Assembly: GCA_020726105.1 (NCBI GenBank)
Contig: DYTF01000002.1
Span: 1-33,244 of the forward strand
Length of the DNA: 33,244 nucleotides
Source of the DNA: Sulfurovum sp.
GTDB lineage: Bacteria > Campylobacterota > Campylobacteria > Campylobacterales > Sulfurovaceae
Direction: 5' to 3'
Shown here: positions 1-7,065 of the stretch, piece after piece
How the letters are laid out: every line of letters starts with the position of its first letter
Position numbering within the stretch: the first letter of the stretch is position 1
The notes under the pieces: model-generated
Databases searched by the model: none
Told to the model about the DNA's origin: nothing
The model's input: only the letters and a program-made list of their open reading frames with translations
Program-made: the position numbers and the translations under genes

Positions 1-11
1 TATTTTGATGA

Positions 12-344
12 CTAGATAGAGCGTTTGAACTCAGGGTACGCTTCAAGCCCACAGTTGATATTGACCGTTTTTCCTACAAATGCCATCTGAAATAGAAATG
101 CAGCCCACTTACTCATGTTATCATTTTCCCAGCCTCCAAATGCTATCTGGTATCCTATCAGTAAAAATCCCATAGAGGCAACGGCATAAACCATGATGTT
201 GGTGGTAAGAACTGCCGTGACATTTTTGGTGCGCAGCAATCCTGCTTCTAGCATTGTAAATCCAGTTACCATGAAAATAATGAGTGTCATAGCAAAAAGT
301 GCAAAAAGTGCAAAAAGTGTATCGATGATATAATTGATTTCCAC
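12..344 (-). pseudogene. Truncated ammonium transporter (Amt family) remnant
   Basis: The 110-residue reading frame matches only the N-terminal quarter of an Amt/Mep/Rh channel. It has an amphipathic first helix with a FALFALFA repeat, the typical segment FTMLEAGLLRTKNV (residues 29-42), a second membrane segment, and the start of the third (FLFQMAFVG, about 83-91). Amt proteins are about 400 residues, so roughly three quarters is missing. Family likeness stops near residue 96. The last 14 residues (CGLEAYPEFKRSI, ending at a TAG) are not Amt-like and are encoded by a palindromic stretch at 12-56. I infer a 3' truncation by rearrangement or by insertion of a repeat. The gene lies downstream of glnK on the same strand and has a palindromic operator copy upstream at 456-484, so it was probably a second, nitrogen-controlled amt. 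A product with so few helices should not transport. It may be an artefact if the window begins at an assembly edge. Confidence 0.72.
292..318. repeat. 9-bp tandem repeat, three copies, in the amt remnant
   Basis: Three exact head-to-tail copies of gcaaaaagt lie at 292-300, 301-309 and 310-318. They encode the FALFALFA stretch of the first membrane helix on the minus strand. The unit is a multiple of three, so copy-number change would keep the frame. This is seen directly; any role in variation is inference. Confidence 0.85.
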
Positions 345-455
345 AAATAAGCCTTAGTAATATTTTTCAGTAGTGTATCGTGTAATGAAAAATATTTAAA
401 GCTTTGATTGATATAAAATAAGGCAGTTTAAATAAAATGAAGAAGTGAAGTATTT

Positions 456-484
456 GGATATTGATTAAATTTTAACCAATATCC
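456..484. promoter_or_regulatory. 29-bp near-perfect palindrome, putative nitrogen operator
   Basis: Two 14-base arms around a single centre base (position 470) match at 13 of 14 positions. The core is TTGATTAAATTTTAACCAA. It lies 10 bp beyond the glnK stop and about 115 bp upstream of the amt remnant's start, and it resembles the dyads upstream of amt, narK and the NtrC-like gene. It could also fold as a hairpin after glnK, but no U-run follows on the minus strand, so I favour a protein-binding site. The two roles are not exclusive. Confidence 0.55.
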
Positions 485-494
485 AAAAAAGTTT

Positions 495-854
<360 letters not shown>

Positions 855-870
855 TTATAGTAGTAGACGC

Positions 871-2184
871 TTAAGCGTTTACTACAACTTCACCATGGAT
901 GGATTCATCAAGACCTGCTGATTCCGTCTCTTCATCTACTCTTGCACCACCTGTGATAGCAGAAGCAATAAAGTAAACAATCACTGTACCTATGAGTGTC
1001 CATAGGGCTACAACAGCAACTGATTCAAGTTGAACCAAGAATTGACCCATTCTGTCACCGTCTGCTTTGAGTGGACCATCCCAAAGTAGTCCTTTGTCGT
1101 CTAGTGCTAACAAACCTGTAGCCAGTGCACCCCAAAGACCCGCTAAGAAGTGGATGCCAAAGGCATCAAGAGAGTCATCGTAGCCCAGTTTTTTCTTGAG
1201 TGTCACGACACCAAAGAATGCAATGAGCGCACCAACGATTCCGATAACAAAAGCACCACCGACACCTACAAAGCCTGCAGCAGGTGTGATGGCAACGAGA
1301 CCTGCAATAATCCCTGAAGCGATACCAAGAAGTGTAGGTCTTTTAAACACAAACCACTCAAGAAGCATCCATGTAACGCCAGCAACAGCCGTTGCAATCG
1401 TCGTTGTCAAGACAGCAAGCCCTGCAATCTCATTTGCACCAAATGCTGAACCACCGTTAAATCCATACCAGCCAAACCAAAGTAGTGCAGCCCCAAGAGC
1501 AGTAATGAGGATACTGTACGGTTTCATCGCTATTTTAGGGTATCCAGCTCTTTTACCGACCAAGAGTGCAAGCACTAGACCAGCCAAACCACCATTCATG
1601 TGAACAACTGTACCACCCGCAAAGTCAAGTGCACCCGCGTCAAACAAAAGTGCACCAGCACCACCCCAAACCATGTGTGCTACAGGTGCATACACTAACA
1701 GACCCCAGAGTACGACAATCATCAGCCATGTGGAGTATTTAATACGACCGATGACCGAACCTGCCGCGATGGCTACAGTGATAGCTGCAAATGTACCTTG
1801 AAAGGCAACAAATACATACTGAGGGTAGCTTCCTACACTGGTAAGATCTGTCCATTTGATACCATCAAGCATCACATTGCCAAAACCGCCGAAGACATTT
1901 TGAAGCATTGCACTTTCGTTGGTGCCAAATGCAATGGAGTATCCTGCGACAATCCACACCACTAATGCAACCATAAATGCACCCATGACCATCGCAAAAG
2001 TGTTAAGCGCATTTTTAGATCTTGACATACCGCCGTAGAACAATGCCAAACCCGCAGGTGTCATAAGCAATACCAATGCGGTGGACATCATCATCCACGC
2101 TGTGTTTCCTGTGTCCAGTTTACTATCTGCAAAAGCAAAGAGAGGCAAGAACAATGCCATTAGAGCTGAAAGTTTTAGTTTCAT
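871..2184 (-). CDS. amtB: Ammonium transporter AmtB
   Basis: This inner-membrane channel conducts ammonium as NH3, probably as a trimer. The 437-residue product begins with a likely cleaved signal peptide (residues 1-19, ending AFA before DSKLD), as in other Gram-negative Amt proteins. The eleven-helix body is complete. The signature ALFYGGMSRSKNAL is at 47-60, and the twin pore histidines are His170 (VAHMVWGGAGAL) and His345 (FGIHFLAGLWG). The cytoplasmic tail is rich in acidic residues. The start is supported by AAAGGAAATAGT directly before the ATG. The gene is followed closely by glnK. Upstream lie a putative -10 (2214-2219) and the nitrogen dyad (2252-2274), so I infer induction by nitrogen limitation. 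Confidence 0.97.
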   Translation of the reverse strand: MKLKLSALMALFLPLFAFADSKLDTGNTAWMMMSTALVLLMTPAGLALFYGGMSRSKNALNTFAMVMGAFMVALVVWIVAGYSIAFGTNESAMLQNVFGGFGNVMLDGIKWTDLTSVGSYPQYVFVAFQGTFAAITVAIAAGSVIGRIKYSTWLMIVVLWGLLVYAPVAHMVWGGAGALLFDAGALDFAGGTVVHMNGGLAGLVLALLVGKRAGYPKIAMKPYSILITALGAALLWFGWYGFNGGSAFGANEIAGLAVLTTTIATAVAGVTWMLLEWFVFKRPTLLGIASGIIAGLVAITPAAGFVGVGGAFVIGIVGALIAFFGVVTLKKKLGYDDSLDAFGIHFLAGLWGALATGLLALDDKGLLWDGPLKADGDRMGQFLVQLESVAVVALWTLIGTVIVYFIASAITGGARVDEETESAGLDESIHGEVVVNA

Positions 2185-2213
2185 ACTATTTCCTTTAATT
2201 TGATTTTTACATC

Positions 2214-2219
2214 ACTATA
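2214..2219 (-). promoter_or_regulatory. Putative -10 element of amtB-glnK
   Basis: On the minus strand the hexamer reads TATAGT inside TTACTATAGTG. Transcription would start near 2207, about 22 bases before the ATG. The centre of the dyad at 2252-2274 would then be near -56, where activators often bind. No sigma-54 -24/-12 pattern is visible. Campylobacterota sigma-70 promoters often lack a clear -35, which fits. Confidence 0.4.
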
Positions 2220-2251
2220 GTAACATTGGTAGAAACATTTTTGGTATAAAG

Positions 2252-2274
2252 GATTGATTAATTTTTAATCAATC
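2252..2274. promoter_or_regulatory. Palindromic operator upstream of amtB
   Basis: Perfect 10-base arms GATTGATTAA and TTAATCAATC are separated by three T residues. It is the cleanest copy of the dyad seen at the nitrogen promoters of this window. It lies between the end of the NtrB-like gene and the amtB promoter. The likely ligand, by inference, is the NtrC-like protein encoded at 3023-3760. Confidence 0.6.
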
Positions 2275-2282
2275 TCTGATTG

Positions 2283-2975
2283 CTATTGAATAAGTGGTAT
2301 TTCAAGCTTGATACTGTGTTCCTTGAGAAGGCATTTGATGTGATTGGCACTTGCTAGGGCGCGTATCTCTTCATCTGCATCGGCGTAGCGACCGTTTGCA
2401 TGGATGGCAAGTTGTGCAATAGACTCTTTTTTGTTGTCTATCATCACATGTTGTCCAAAGAGAAGCTTGAGCGAAATATCGATAGAATCTGAAGCCTTGA
2501 AAGTATCAAATATCTTTCTAAGCAACTTAGAAAAGGTGTTTTGGTCTATTTTGAATGCTGGTAAATCCTGATCGGTGAGCAGTTTAAGCGGATTGGTATT
2601 TTTGGTTCTAAAGAGTGCAATGTTCGCTTCAAGTAAAATGTTTATGTCTGTAAGGATAAGCTTTTCGCTTTCAACTTTGCGTGTGGGTTTGATGCGTGGT
2701 GCATTGTAAAGACGCAGGGTAATCTCTTCTTCATTTTCATACCCTACAGTGATGGCATGAAAAAGAAATGAATCATAATTGAGTGTTAGAGAGGTTGTTT
2801 TGTATCCAAAACTTTGAGGTGCATATGATAATGCTATATCATACAGCTCTTTTTTTGAGACATATCCAAATAATATTTCCGCAGCATTGTTCAGGTAGAG
2901 TATTTTGCCCTGATGACTAAACAGTATAAAAGGACTGTTGTCCCATTCTACAAAGGGTTGAAAGTTAATATCCAC
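2283..2975 (-). CDS. NtrB-like PAS protein with degenerate histidine-kinase ATPase domain
   Basis: I recognise only the overall NtrB layout. Residues about 5-75 form a PAS domain (PFVEWDNSPFILFSHQGKI, then YLNNAAEILFGY). Residues about 145-230 resemble a GHKL ATPase fold: a helix resembling the N-box (DQNTFSKLLRKIFDTFKA) and a final strand LEIPLIQ. The phosphoacceptor module is essentially missing, with no HExxNPL histidine. The G1 box (DNGPGI) reads HANGRYAD and no G2 glycine motif is present. I infer a sensor that cannot phosphorylate. The start was set at the GTG at 2975 because GGAG lies just upstream at 2983-2986; a TTG at 2987 would fall inside that ribosome site. It is the second gene of a probable pair, about 47 bp after the NtrC-like gene. 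PAS probably senses a ligand or partner, which is not determinable here. Confidence 0.7.
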   Translation of the reverse strand: MDINFQPFVEWDNSPFILFSHQGKILYLNNAAEILFGYVSKKELYDIALSYAPQSFGYKTTSLTLNYDSFLFHAITVGYENEEEITLRLYNAPRIKPTRKVESEKLILTDINILLEANIALFRTKNTNPLKLLTDQDLPAFKIDQNTFSKLLRKIFDTFKASDSIDISLKLLFGQHVMIDNKKESIAQLAIHANGRYADADEEIRALASANHIKCLLKEHSIKLEIPLIQ

Positions 2976-3022
2976 ATTGTTCTCCAAAAGCGTTTTTGTA
3001 TGACTGTGTTGCCAGATGGGTG

Positions 3023-3760
3023 TTAATCCAGATGATGTTCATGCAGTTTTTTTCTCAGCGTGTTTCTGTTGATGCCTAAGACTTGTGAGAGTTGAAGTTG
3101 TGAGCCGAATTTTTTAAGTCCTGCTTTTATCAGCGGCACTTCATAGAGACTCAAGTGCTCCCTGTAGCCGTCATTGCCATCAAGATGTTTGAGTAGATAG
3201 TGATAGAGTACAGATTTAATCTCTTTCTTATCCATCGAATGCTGCAGCAAGTAGGTGTAGATTGATTTTTTAAGGCTTTTGGTATTGCTGGTTAGATTAA
3301 GAGGTATGGCATCGGTTTGTACTGAACTTGGTTCTATCATGAGCGTGGAAAAGGCTTCTTTCAAAAAAAGTCCTTTGATGTGCTCAATATCTTTGGGGCG
3401 TTCCGCAAGTGGTGGCATGGTATAGATAAAGGCAAACAAATCATCTATCACTGTTTGATTTCCCATATAATTTGCAGTAGCAATAATGCGTTTATTGGAA
3501 AAATCAAGCAAACTTTGGTTGCTCAATTTTTCAAAATCAGCGATAATCAATTCATCATGATTGGCAAGTGCGCTCATGACTTCATCTTGATCTTCTCCAG
3601 ATACAAGCTTCGCATGGGGAAAGAGGTAGCGCGCCAGTGATTTTTTACCTGTATGCGCTTCACCGATGATAACAGAAGAGACAAAGAGCGTTTTAGTGAG
3701 GTTAAAGCTCTTGATGATGTGGTGTATTTTATCGGATGTGGTTGAAAAAGTTTCCATCAT
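3023..3760 (-). CDS. NtrC-like regulator lacking receiver domain and GAFTGA loop
   Basis: This 245-residue protein is a shrunken bacterial enhancer-binding protein. It has a Walker A-like GEAHTGKK (33-40), a Walker B-like strand LIIAD followed by F instead of E (71-76), a sensor-I-like RIIATANY (91-98), and the conserved LFAFIYTMPPLAERPKDIEHI region (108-128) with the arginine-finger area. It ends in a Fis-type helix-turn-helix (QLSQVLGINRNTLRKKL, 223-239). Only about 30 residues separate Walker A and B, against about 60 in NtrC, so the GAFTGA sigma-54 contact loop is absent. No receiver domain precedes the AAA part. I infer a DNA-binding regulator acting on sigma-70 promoters, not a sigma-54 activator. 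A large palindrome (3765-3797) overlaps its own leader, which suggests autoregulation. The ATG at 3760 and the one at 3757 are both possible starts. Confidence 0.75.
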   Translation of the reverse strand: MMETFSTTSDKIHHIIKSFNLTKTLFVSSVIIGEAHTGKKSLARYLFPHAKLVSGEDQDEVMSALANHDELIIADFEKLSNQSLLDFSNKRIIATANYMGNQTVIDDLFAFIYTMPPLAERPKDIEHIKGLFLKEAFSTLMIEPSSVQTDAIPLNLTSNTKSLKKSIYTYLLQHSMDKKEIKSVLYHYLLKHLDGNDGYREHLSLYEVPLIKAGLKKFGSQLQLSQVLGINRNTLRKKLHEHHLD

Positions 3761-3764
3761 TTTC

Positions 3765-3797
3765 TTTCTGTATGGTTAATTATTAATCATACAGAAA
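3765..3797. promoter_or_regulatory. 33-bp palindrome over the leader of the NtrC-like gene
   Basis: Fifteen-base arms match at 14 positions around a 3-base spacer (3780-3782). The left arm ends ATGGTTAA and the right begins TTAATCAT. The site starts 5 bp upstream of the regulator's ATG, so binding there would most simply repress that gene. It is also about 41 bp upstream of the predicted start point of the plus-strand DUF234 gene. It shares its core with the dyads at 456, 2252 and 10742. Confidence 0.6.
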
Positions 3798-3809
3798 TTC
3801 AAATAAAAG

Positions 3810-3815
3810 TATGAT
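3810..3815 (+). promoter_or_regulatory. Putative -10 element of the DUF234 gene
   Basis: TATGAT, followed by AAAAT, lies 33 bases before the only Shine-Dalgarno-like string (AAAAGG, 3836-3841) upstream of this gene. No good -35 is seen. Confidence 0.35.
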
Positions 3816-3889
3816 AAAATAATTCAATTCAAGCTAAAAGGCACTTTATCAAAACAGCATTTAAACGGTTTTACCGTCATCACTCATAT

Positions 3890-4741
3890 TTGGAACTTGA
3901 ACAGGCTGTTGAATACTTTTCCATTTTAGGCGGTATGGCAAATGAGGTTGAGTTGGACTATTTTGACGATGTCTTTTCTATGGTAGAGTCCAATTTTGTA
4001 GACAATTTTTCAAAGTTCCAGCATCTGGTATCTCCCTCGTATCTTTTGGAAAGTCCTTATAAAGAGATACTTATGGCGGTGGCAAGAGGGGATGGGAAGC
4101 TTTACTCCGCATTGCGCAAAGCAAAACTGAGTGAGACGCTAGGAGAGCAAGTACTCCAAGAGTTGATAACTTTGGGTGTACTACAAGTAGAGATTTCAAG
4201 AGAATCACCCCTGCGTATGCACGCCAAACACAAATTAAGAAAAGAACAACGCTCTTATCGTGTACAGGATAAACTTCGTTTTGTACAGCCTTTTATGCGT
4301 TTTTGGTTTGGGTTTGTGATGGTTTACGCAAAAGATTTGGCAGCAGGCAAGGGTGACGCCTTTATGCAGAATTTCAGGATGCACTATGAGCGATTGCGCT
4401 CTTTGGTCTATGAGCAGCTTTGTGATGCTTTGTTGGTGGAGCATTTTTCGGACATAAGCCCCATTTTGTCTAGCGGCAGTTACTGGAATGTGTATAGCGA
4501 GTTTGACATCCTTGCGGTCAATACACACAAAAAAATCATTTTGGGAGAATGTAAATACAAAGACCGAAAAGTCTGTAAGAATGAACTCTCTAAACTCAAA
4601 GCCAAAGCAGAACAATCTGGCATACCCGTAGATGTCTATGCACTTTTTTCAAAGTCAGGGTTTTCCAATGAACTTTTGCAGACCCAGACTGAAGATCTGC
4701 TCTTGTTTGATTTGAATGATCTTAAACTGCTTGCTACTTAG
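3890..4741 (+). CDS. DUF234 domain protein with PD-(D/E)XK nuclease-like fold
   Basis: The protein resembles the C-terminal part of archaeal-type ATPases (DUF234, a restriction-endonuclease-like fold), known as free-standing genes in Campylobacterota. Helical N-terminal repeats (YKEILMAVARGDGK) resemble winged-helix DNA-binding segments. The conserved LRFVQPFMRFWFGFV follows, and then the nuclease-like motif SEFDILAV...IILGECKYK (D, then E-x-K). No ATPase domain is present. The start is uncertain. The first legal start is a TTG at 3890 with no ribosome site, but the frame is open back to 3818 and the upstream residues (AFKRFYRHHSYLELEQAVEYF) look like normal family N-terminus. AAAAGG at 3836-3841 precedes an ATC at 3848, so a non-canonical or mutated start is possible. 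The 3' end overlaps the convergent nasA by 4 bp. Function unknown; no restriction partner is seen. Confidence 0.68.
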   Translation: MELEQAVEYFSILGGMANEVELDYFDDVFSMVESNFVDNFSKFQHLVSPSYLLESPYKEILMAVARGDGKLYSALRKAKLSETLGEQVLQELITLGVLQVEISRESPLRMHAKHKLRKEQRSYRVQDKLRFVQPFMRFWFGFVMVYAKDLAAGKGDAFMQNFRMHYERLRSLVYEQLCDALLVEHFSDISPILSSGSYWNVYSEFDILAVNTHKKIILGECKYKDRKVCKNELSKLKAKAEQSGIPVDVYALFSKSGFSNELLQTQTEDLLLFDLNDLKLLAT

Positions 4742-7053
4742 CGCTTTGCGTCGTGGACTGTTTCTTCTAAAAAAATCTCTTCTTCATAGTGTTTGACGCC
4801 TTCTAGGAAACCTGAAATCCGTATCTCCTCATACACGATGCCATCAGGCACAGCTTTGGAGTGCAGTTGAACCGCACACTGTTTGTAGTTGGGCTCAAAG
4901 GATTTGGGGTCAAACTCAGCCAAGGTAATGGCGTTGATGAGCTGTTCATTGTAGTGAAAAGGAACAAAAACATTGCCTTCGCGCACTGTTTGACTCACTT
5001 TGACGATAACATCTTCCACTCGACCCCTTGAGCCTGAGAGTGCGATGCGGTCACCGCTTCCTACTAGGAGTCTGTGCGCATCATTGGGGTGCAGATCTAC
5101 CCATGCTTCGGGTGCCAGTGCATCGAGTATGCCGACTGTACCTGTTTTGGTTCTGGTATGAAACTGCTCTACGGTGCGCCCAGTGTTGAGCATCAGTGGC
5201 AGTGTTTTGGAAGTCATCTCAGACAGAGGCAACCAATCCACAGAGAGCAGGTTTGCTTTTCCATTTTCTGTTCGACATGGCATCTCTTTATCATACAGGC
5301 GTTTGGTGCCTTGGGGTGCGTCTGCATTACAAGGCCACTGAATGCCGCCGAGCGTTTCCATCTTTTCATACGACATTTCAGAGTAGTCGCAAAGTTGCCC
5401 TTTACTCACCCGTTTAATCTCTTCAAAGACATCTTTAGCACTTTTGAGGTCTTTAAAAAGCAGCTCATATTTTTCTTCAAAATACGCAGAAAATGCCAAG
5501 ATGATGTCAAGATCTGCTTTACTCTCTCCCAAAGGCTCTACGGCTTTTTTGGCAAGGTTGCAACGGCGCTCTGAATTGGTGTAACATCCCTCTTTTTCAC
5601 TCCATGTTGCTGCAGCAAAGACTACATCGGCTATTTGCGCTGTATCGGACATAAAGGCATCCTGTACGACCAAAATCTCCAGCTTTTTCAGTGCTTCACG
5701 CAGAGCATTTTGGTCGGGGTAACTCACCAGTGGATTGGTGGCTACCACCCAAAGGGCTTTGATCTCACCACGGTTTATGGCATCAATAATCTGCGGGTAC
5801 GCATAACCGCGTTTTTGGGGTATGAGATCAACGGGTACATTGATGAGATCTGCAAATGTTTGTCTATCCGCAGGAGAGGCATAGTTTCTGTAGCCGGGGA
5901 TGGAGGAGGTAAAGCCAAACTCACGGGTACCCATGGCGTTACACTGTCCTGTAATGGACATCGGTGAGGCACCTTCGCGCCCCACATTTCCCGTGATGAG
6001 TGCAAGGTTGCAGATGGCAGAGACAGTGTCGGTGCCGATACTGCTTTGATTGACGCCCATCGTCCATGCCGACATCACAGCGCCTGCAGAGGCGTAGATT
6101 TTTGCTAAGGTGTAAAGTTCTTTCACTTCGATGCCCGTGAGTTCTGCTACTTCTTGGGGCGGATAGTTGGCTAAGATGTGTTTTTTGAACTCCACATACC
6201 CGTTGGTACGCTCTTTGATGAAGGTCTCATCTTCCCAGCCTTGCTCAAGGATGATATAACACAGTCCGTTGATGAGTGCCAAGTCTGAACGCGGTTTGAG
6301 TGGCACAAAGATGTCTGCCATCTGTGCCGTTTTGGATTTACGCGGATCGATGACGATGATGGTTGGTTTTTTGCCTGTGACGGACTCATTTTTGGCGATG
6401 TGCAGTTTTAATATAGGATGATTATCCGCAATGTTTGCACCAATGAGCATGATGACATCCGCTTTTTCAAAATCTTCATAACAGCCTGTTGGCCCGTCGC
6501 TTCCAAAGGTTTGTTTGTAACCCATCACCGCAGATGCCATACAAAGCGTGGTGTTGCCGTCATAGTTACTGGTCTCAAGCCCAAGTTGGACAAACTTGCC
6601 TAAAGCATAAAACTCTTCAGTCAGCAGTTGCCCTGTTGAGATGACGGCTACCGAGCCTTTACCGTAGGTGGCTTGTATGCGCTTAAATTCATTTGCAGTG
6701 TGAGCGAAAGTCTCTTCCCAGCCTGCAGGTGTCAGCTGAGCATTTTTTCGTATGAGCGGTTTTTCTACGCGCGAGTTTGCATAGACCATTTGGTGTTCTG
6801 AGAGTCCTTTGGGGCAGAGTGTTCCTAAGTTGACTGGATGTAGAGGGTCACCTTTGGAGTACACCGCTTTGCCATCTTTCACCCCGATATACATTCCACA
6901 TCCCACACCACAGTATCCGCAGGTAGAGCGTACCCATTTGTCCGGTGCTTTGTCTTTGGCTACTTTTCCAAAGATGGGGTCATCCACTAGGGCGTATTTG
7001 TCTGCTTTGATGTCAAGTCCCAAAAAGGCTTTTGTTTTTTCTATAAAGTGCAT
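4738..7053 (-). CDS. nasA: Assimilatory nitrate reductase, molybdopterin catalytic subunit
   Basis: It reduces nitrate to nitrite in the cytoplasm using a Mo-bis-MGD cofactor and one [4Fe-4S] cluster. The cluster ligands are Cys45, Cys48, Cys52 and Cys80 (CGYCGVGCGM, then LCPKG). The Mo ligand is Cys171 in TTLCMASAVMGYK, as in NarB/NasA/NapA. Typical motifs follow: GANIADNHPI, the MGVNQSS region, NPLVSYPDQN, and the C-terminal molydopterin-binding domain (LMLNTGRTVEQFHTRTKTG). No twin-arginine signal is present, so it is not periplasmic NapA. At 771 residues it is close to NarB length and lacks the C-terminal Fe-S/FAD extension found in some NasA. It is the last gene of nirA-dmsBC-nasA, 12 bp after the previous stop. 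AAGGAAAATAAG precedes the ATG. Electrons probably come from the fused Fe-S/membrane subunit next door. Confidence 0.93.
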   Translation of the reverse strand: MHFIEKTKAFLGLDIKADKYALVDDPIFGKVAKDKAPDKWVRSTCGYCGVGCGMYIGVKDGKAVYSKGDPLHPVNLGTLCPKGLSEHQMVYANSRVEKPLIRKNAQLTPAGWEETFAHTANEFKRIQATYGKGSVAVISTGQLLTEEFYALGKFVQLGLETSNYDGNTTLCMASAVMGYKQTFGSDGPTGCYEDFEKADVIMLIGANIADNHPILKLHIAKNESVTGKKPTIIVIDPRKSKTAQMADIFVPLKPRSDLALINGLCYIILEQGWEDETFIKERTNGYVEFKKHILANYPPQEVAELTGIEVKELYTLAKIYASAGAVMSAWTMGVNQSSIGTDTVSAICNLALITGNVGREGASPMSITGQCNAMGTREFGFTSSIPGYRNYASPADRQTFADLINVPVDLIPQKRGYAYPQIIDAINRGEIKALWVVATNPLVSYPDQNALREALKKLEILVVQDAFMSDTAQIADVVFAAATWSEKEGCYTNSERRCNLAKKAVEPLGESKADLDIILAFSAYFEEKYELLFKDLKSAKDVFEEIKRVSKGQLCDYSEMSYEKMETLGGIQWPCNADAPQGTKRLYDKEMPCRTENGKANLLSVDWLPLSEMTSKTLPLMLNTGRTVEQFHTRTKTGTVGILDALAPEAWVDLHPNDAHRLLVGSGDRIALSGSRGRVEDVIVKVSQTVREGNVFVPFHYNEQLINAITLAEFDPKSFEPNYKQCAVQLHSKAVPDGIVYEEIRISGFLEGVKHYEEEIFLEETVHDAKR

Positions 7054-7065
7054 CTTATTTTCCTT

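Noticed and set aside
292-318. CRISPR or larger satellite array
   Set aside because: Only three 9-bp units with no spacers, inside coding sequence. No repeat-spacer pattern was seen anywhere in the window.
456-484. Rho-independent terminator for glnK
   Set aside because: The stem is good but no U-run follows on the minus strand and the core matches the operator family. A secondary terminator role remains possible.
2252-2274. Reading the TTGAT...ATCAA palindromes as FNR/CRP boxes
   Set aside because: FNR half-sites are separated by 4 bases. Here TTGAT and ATCAA are 9 bases apart in all clean copies, so geometry does not fit.
2185-2282. Sigma-54 promoter upstream of amtB
   Set aside because: No GG-N10-GC (-24/-12) pattern was found on the minus strand, and the local regulator lacks the GAFTGA loop needed for sigma-54 activation.
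5074-5574. Long plus-strand open frame antisense to nasA (166 codons), and similar frames antisense to amtB, nirA and secA
   Set aside because: They lie wholly inside well-conserved genes on the other strand, have no family likeness or ribosome site, and mirror the codon pattern of the real gene.
4738-7053. Identification as periplasmic dissimilatory nitrate reductase NapA
   Set aside because: There is no twin-arginine signal, no napB/G/H genes nearby, and the operon contains nirA and narK.
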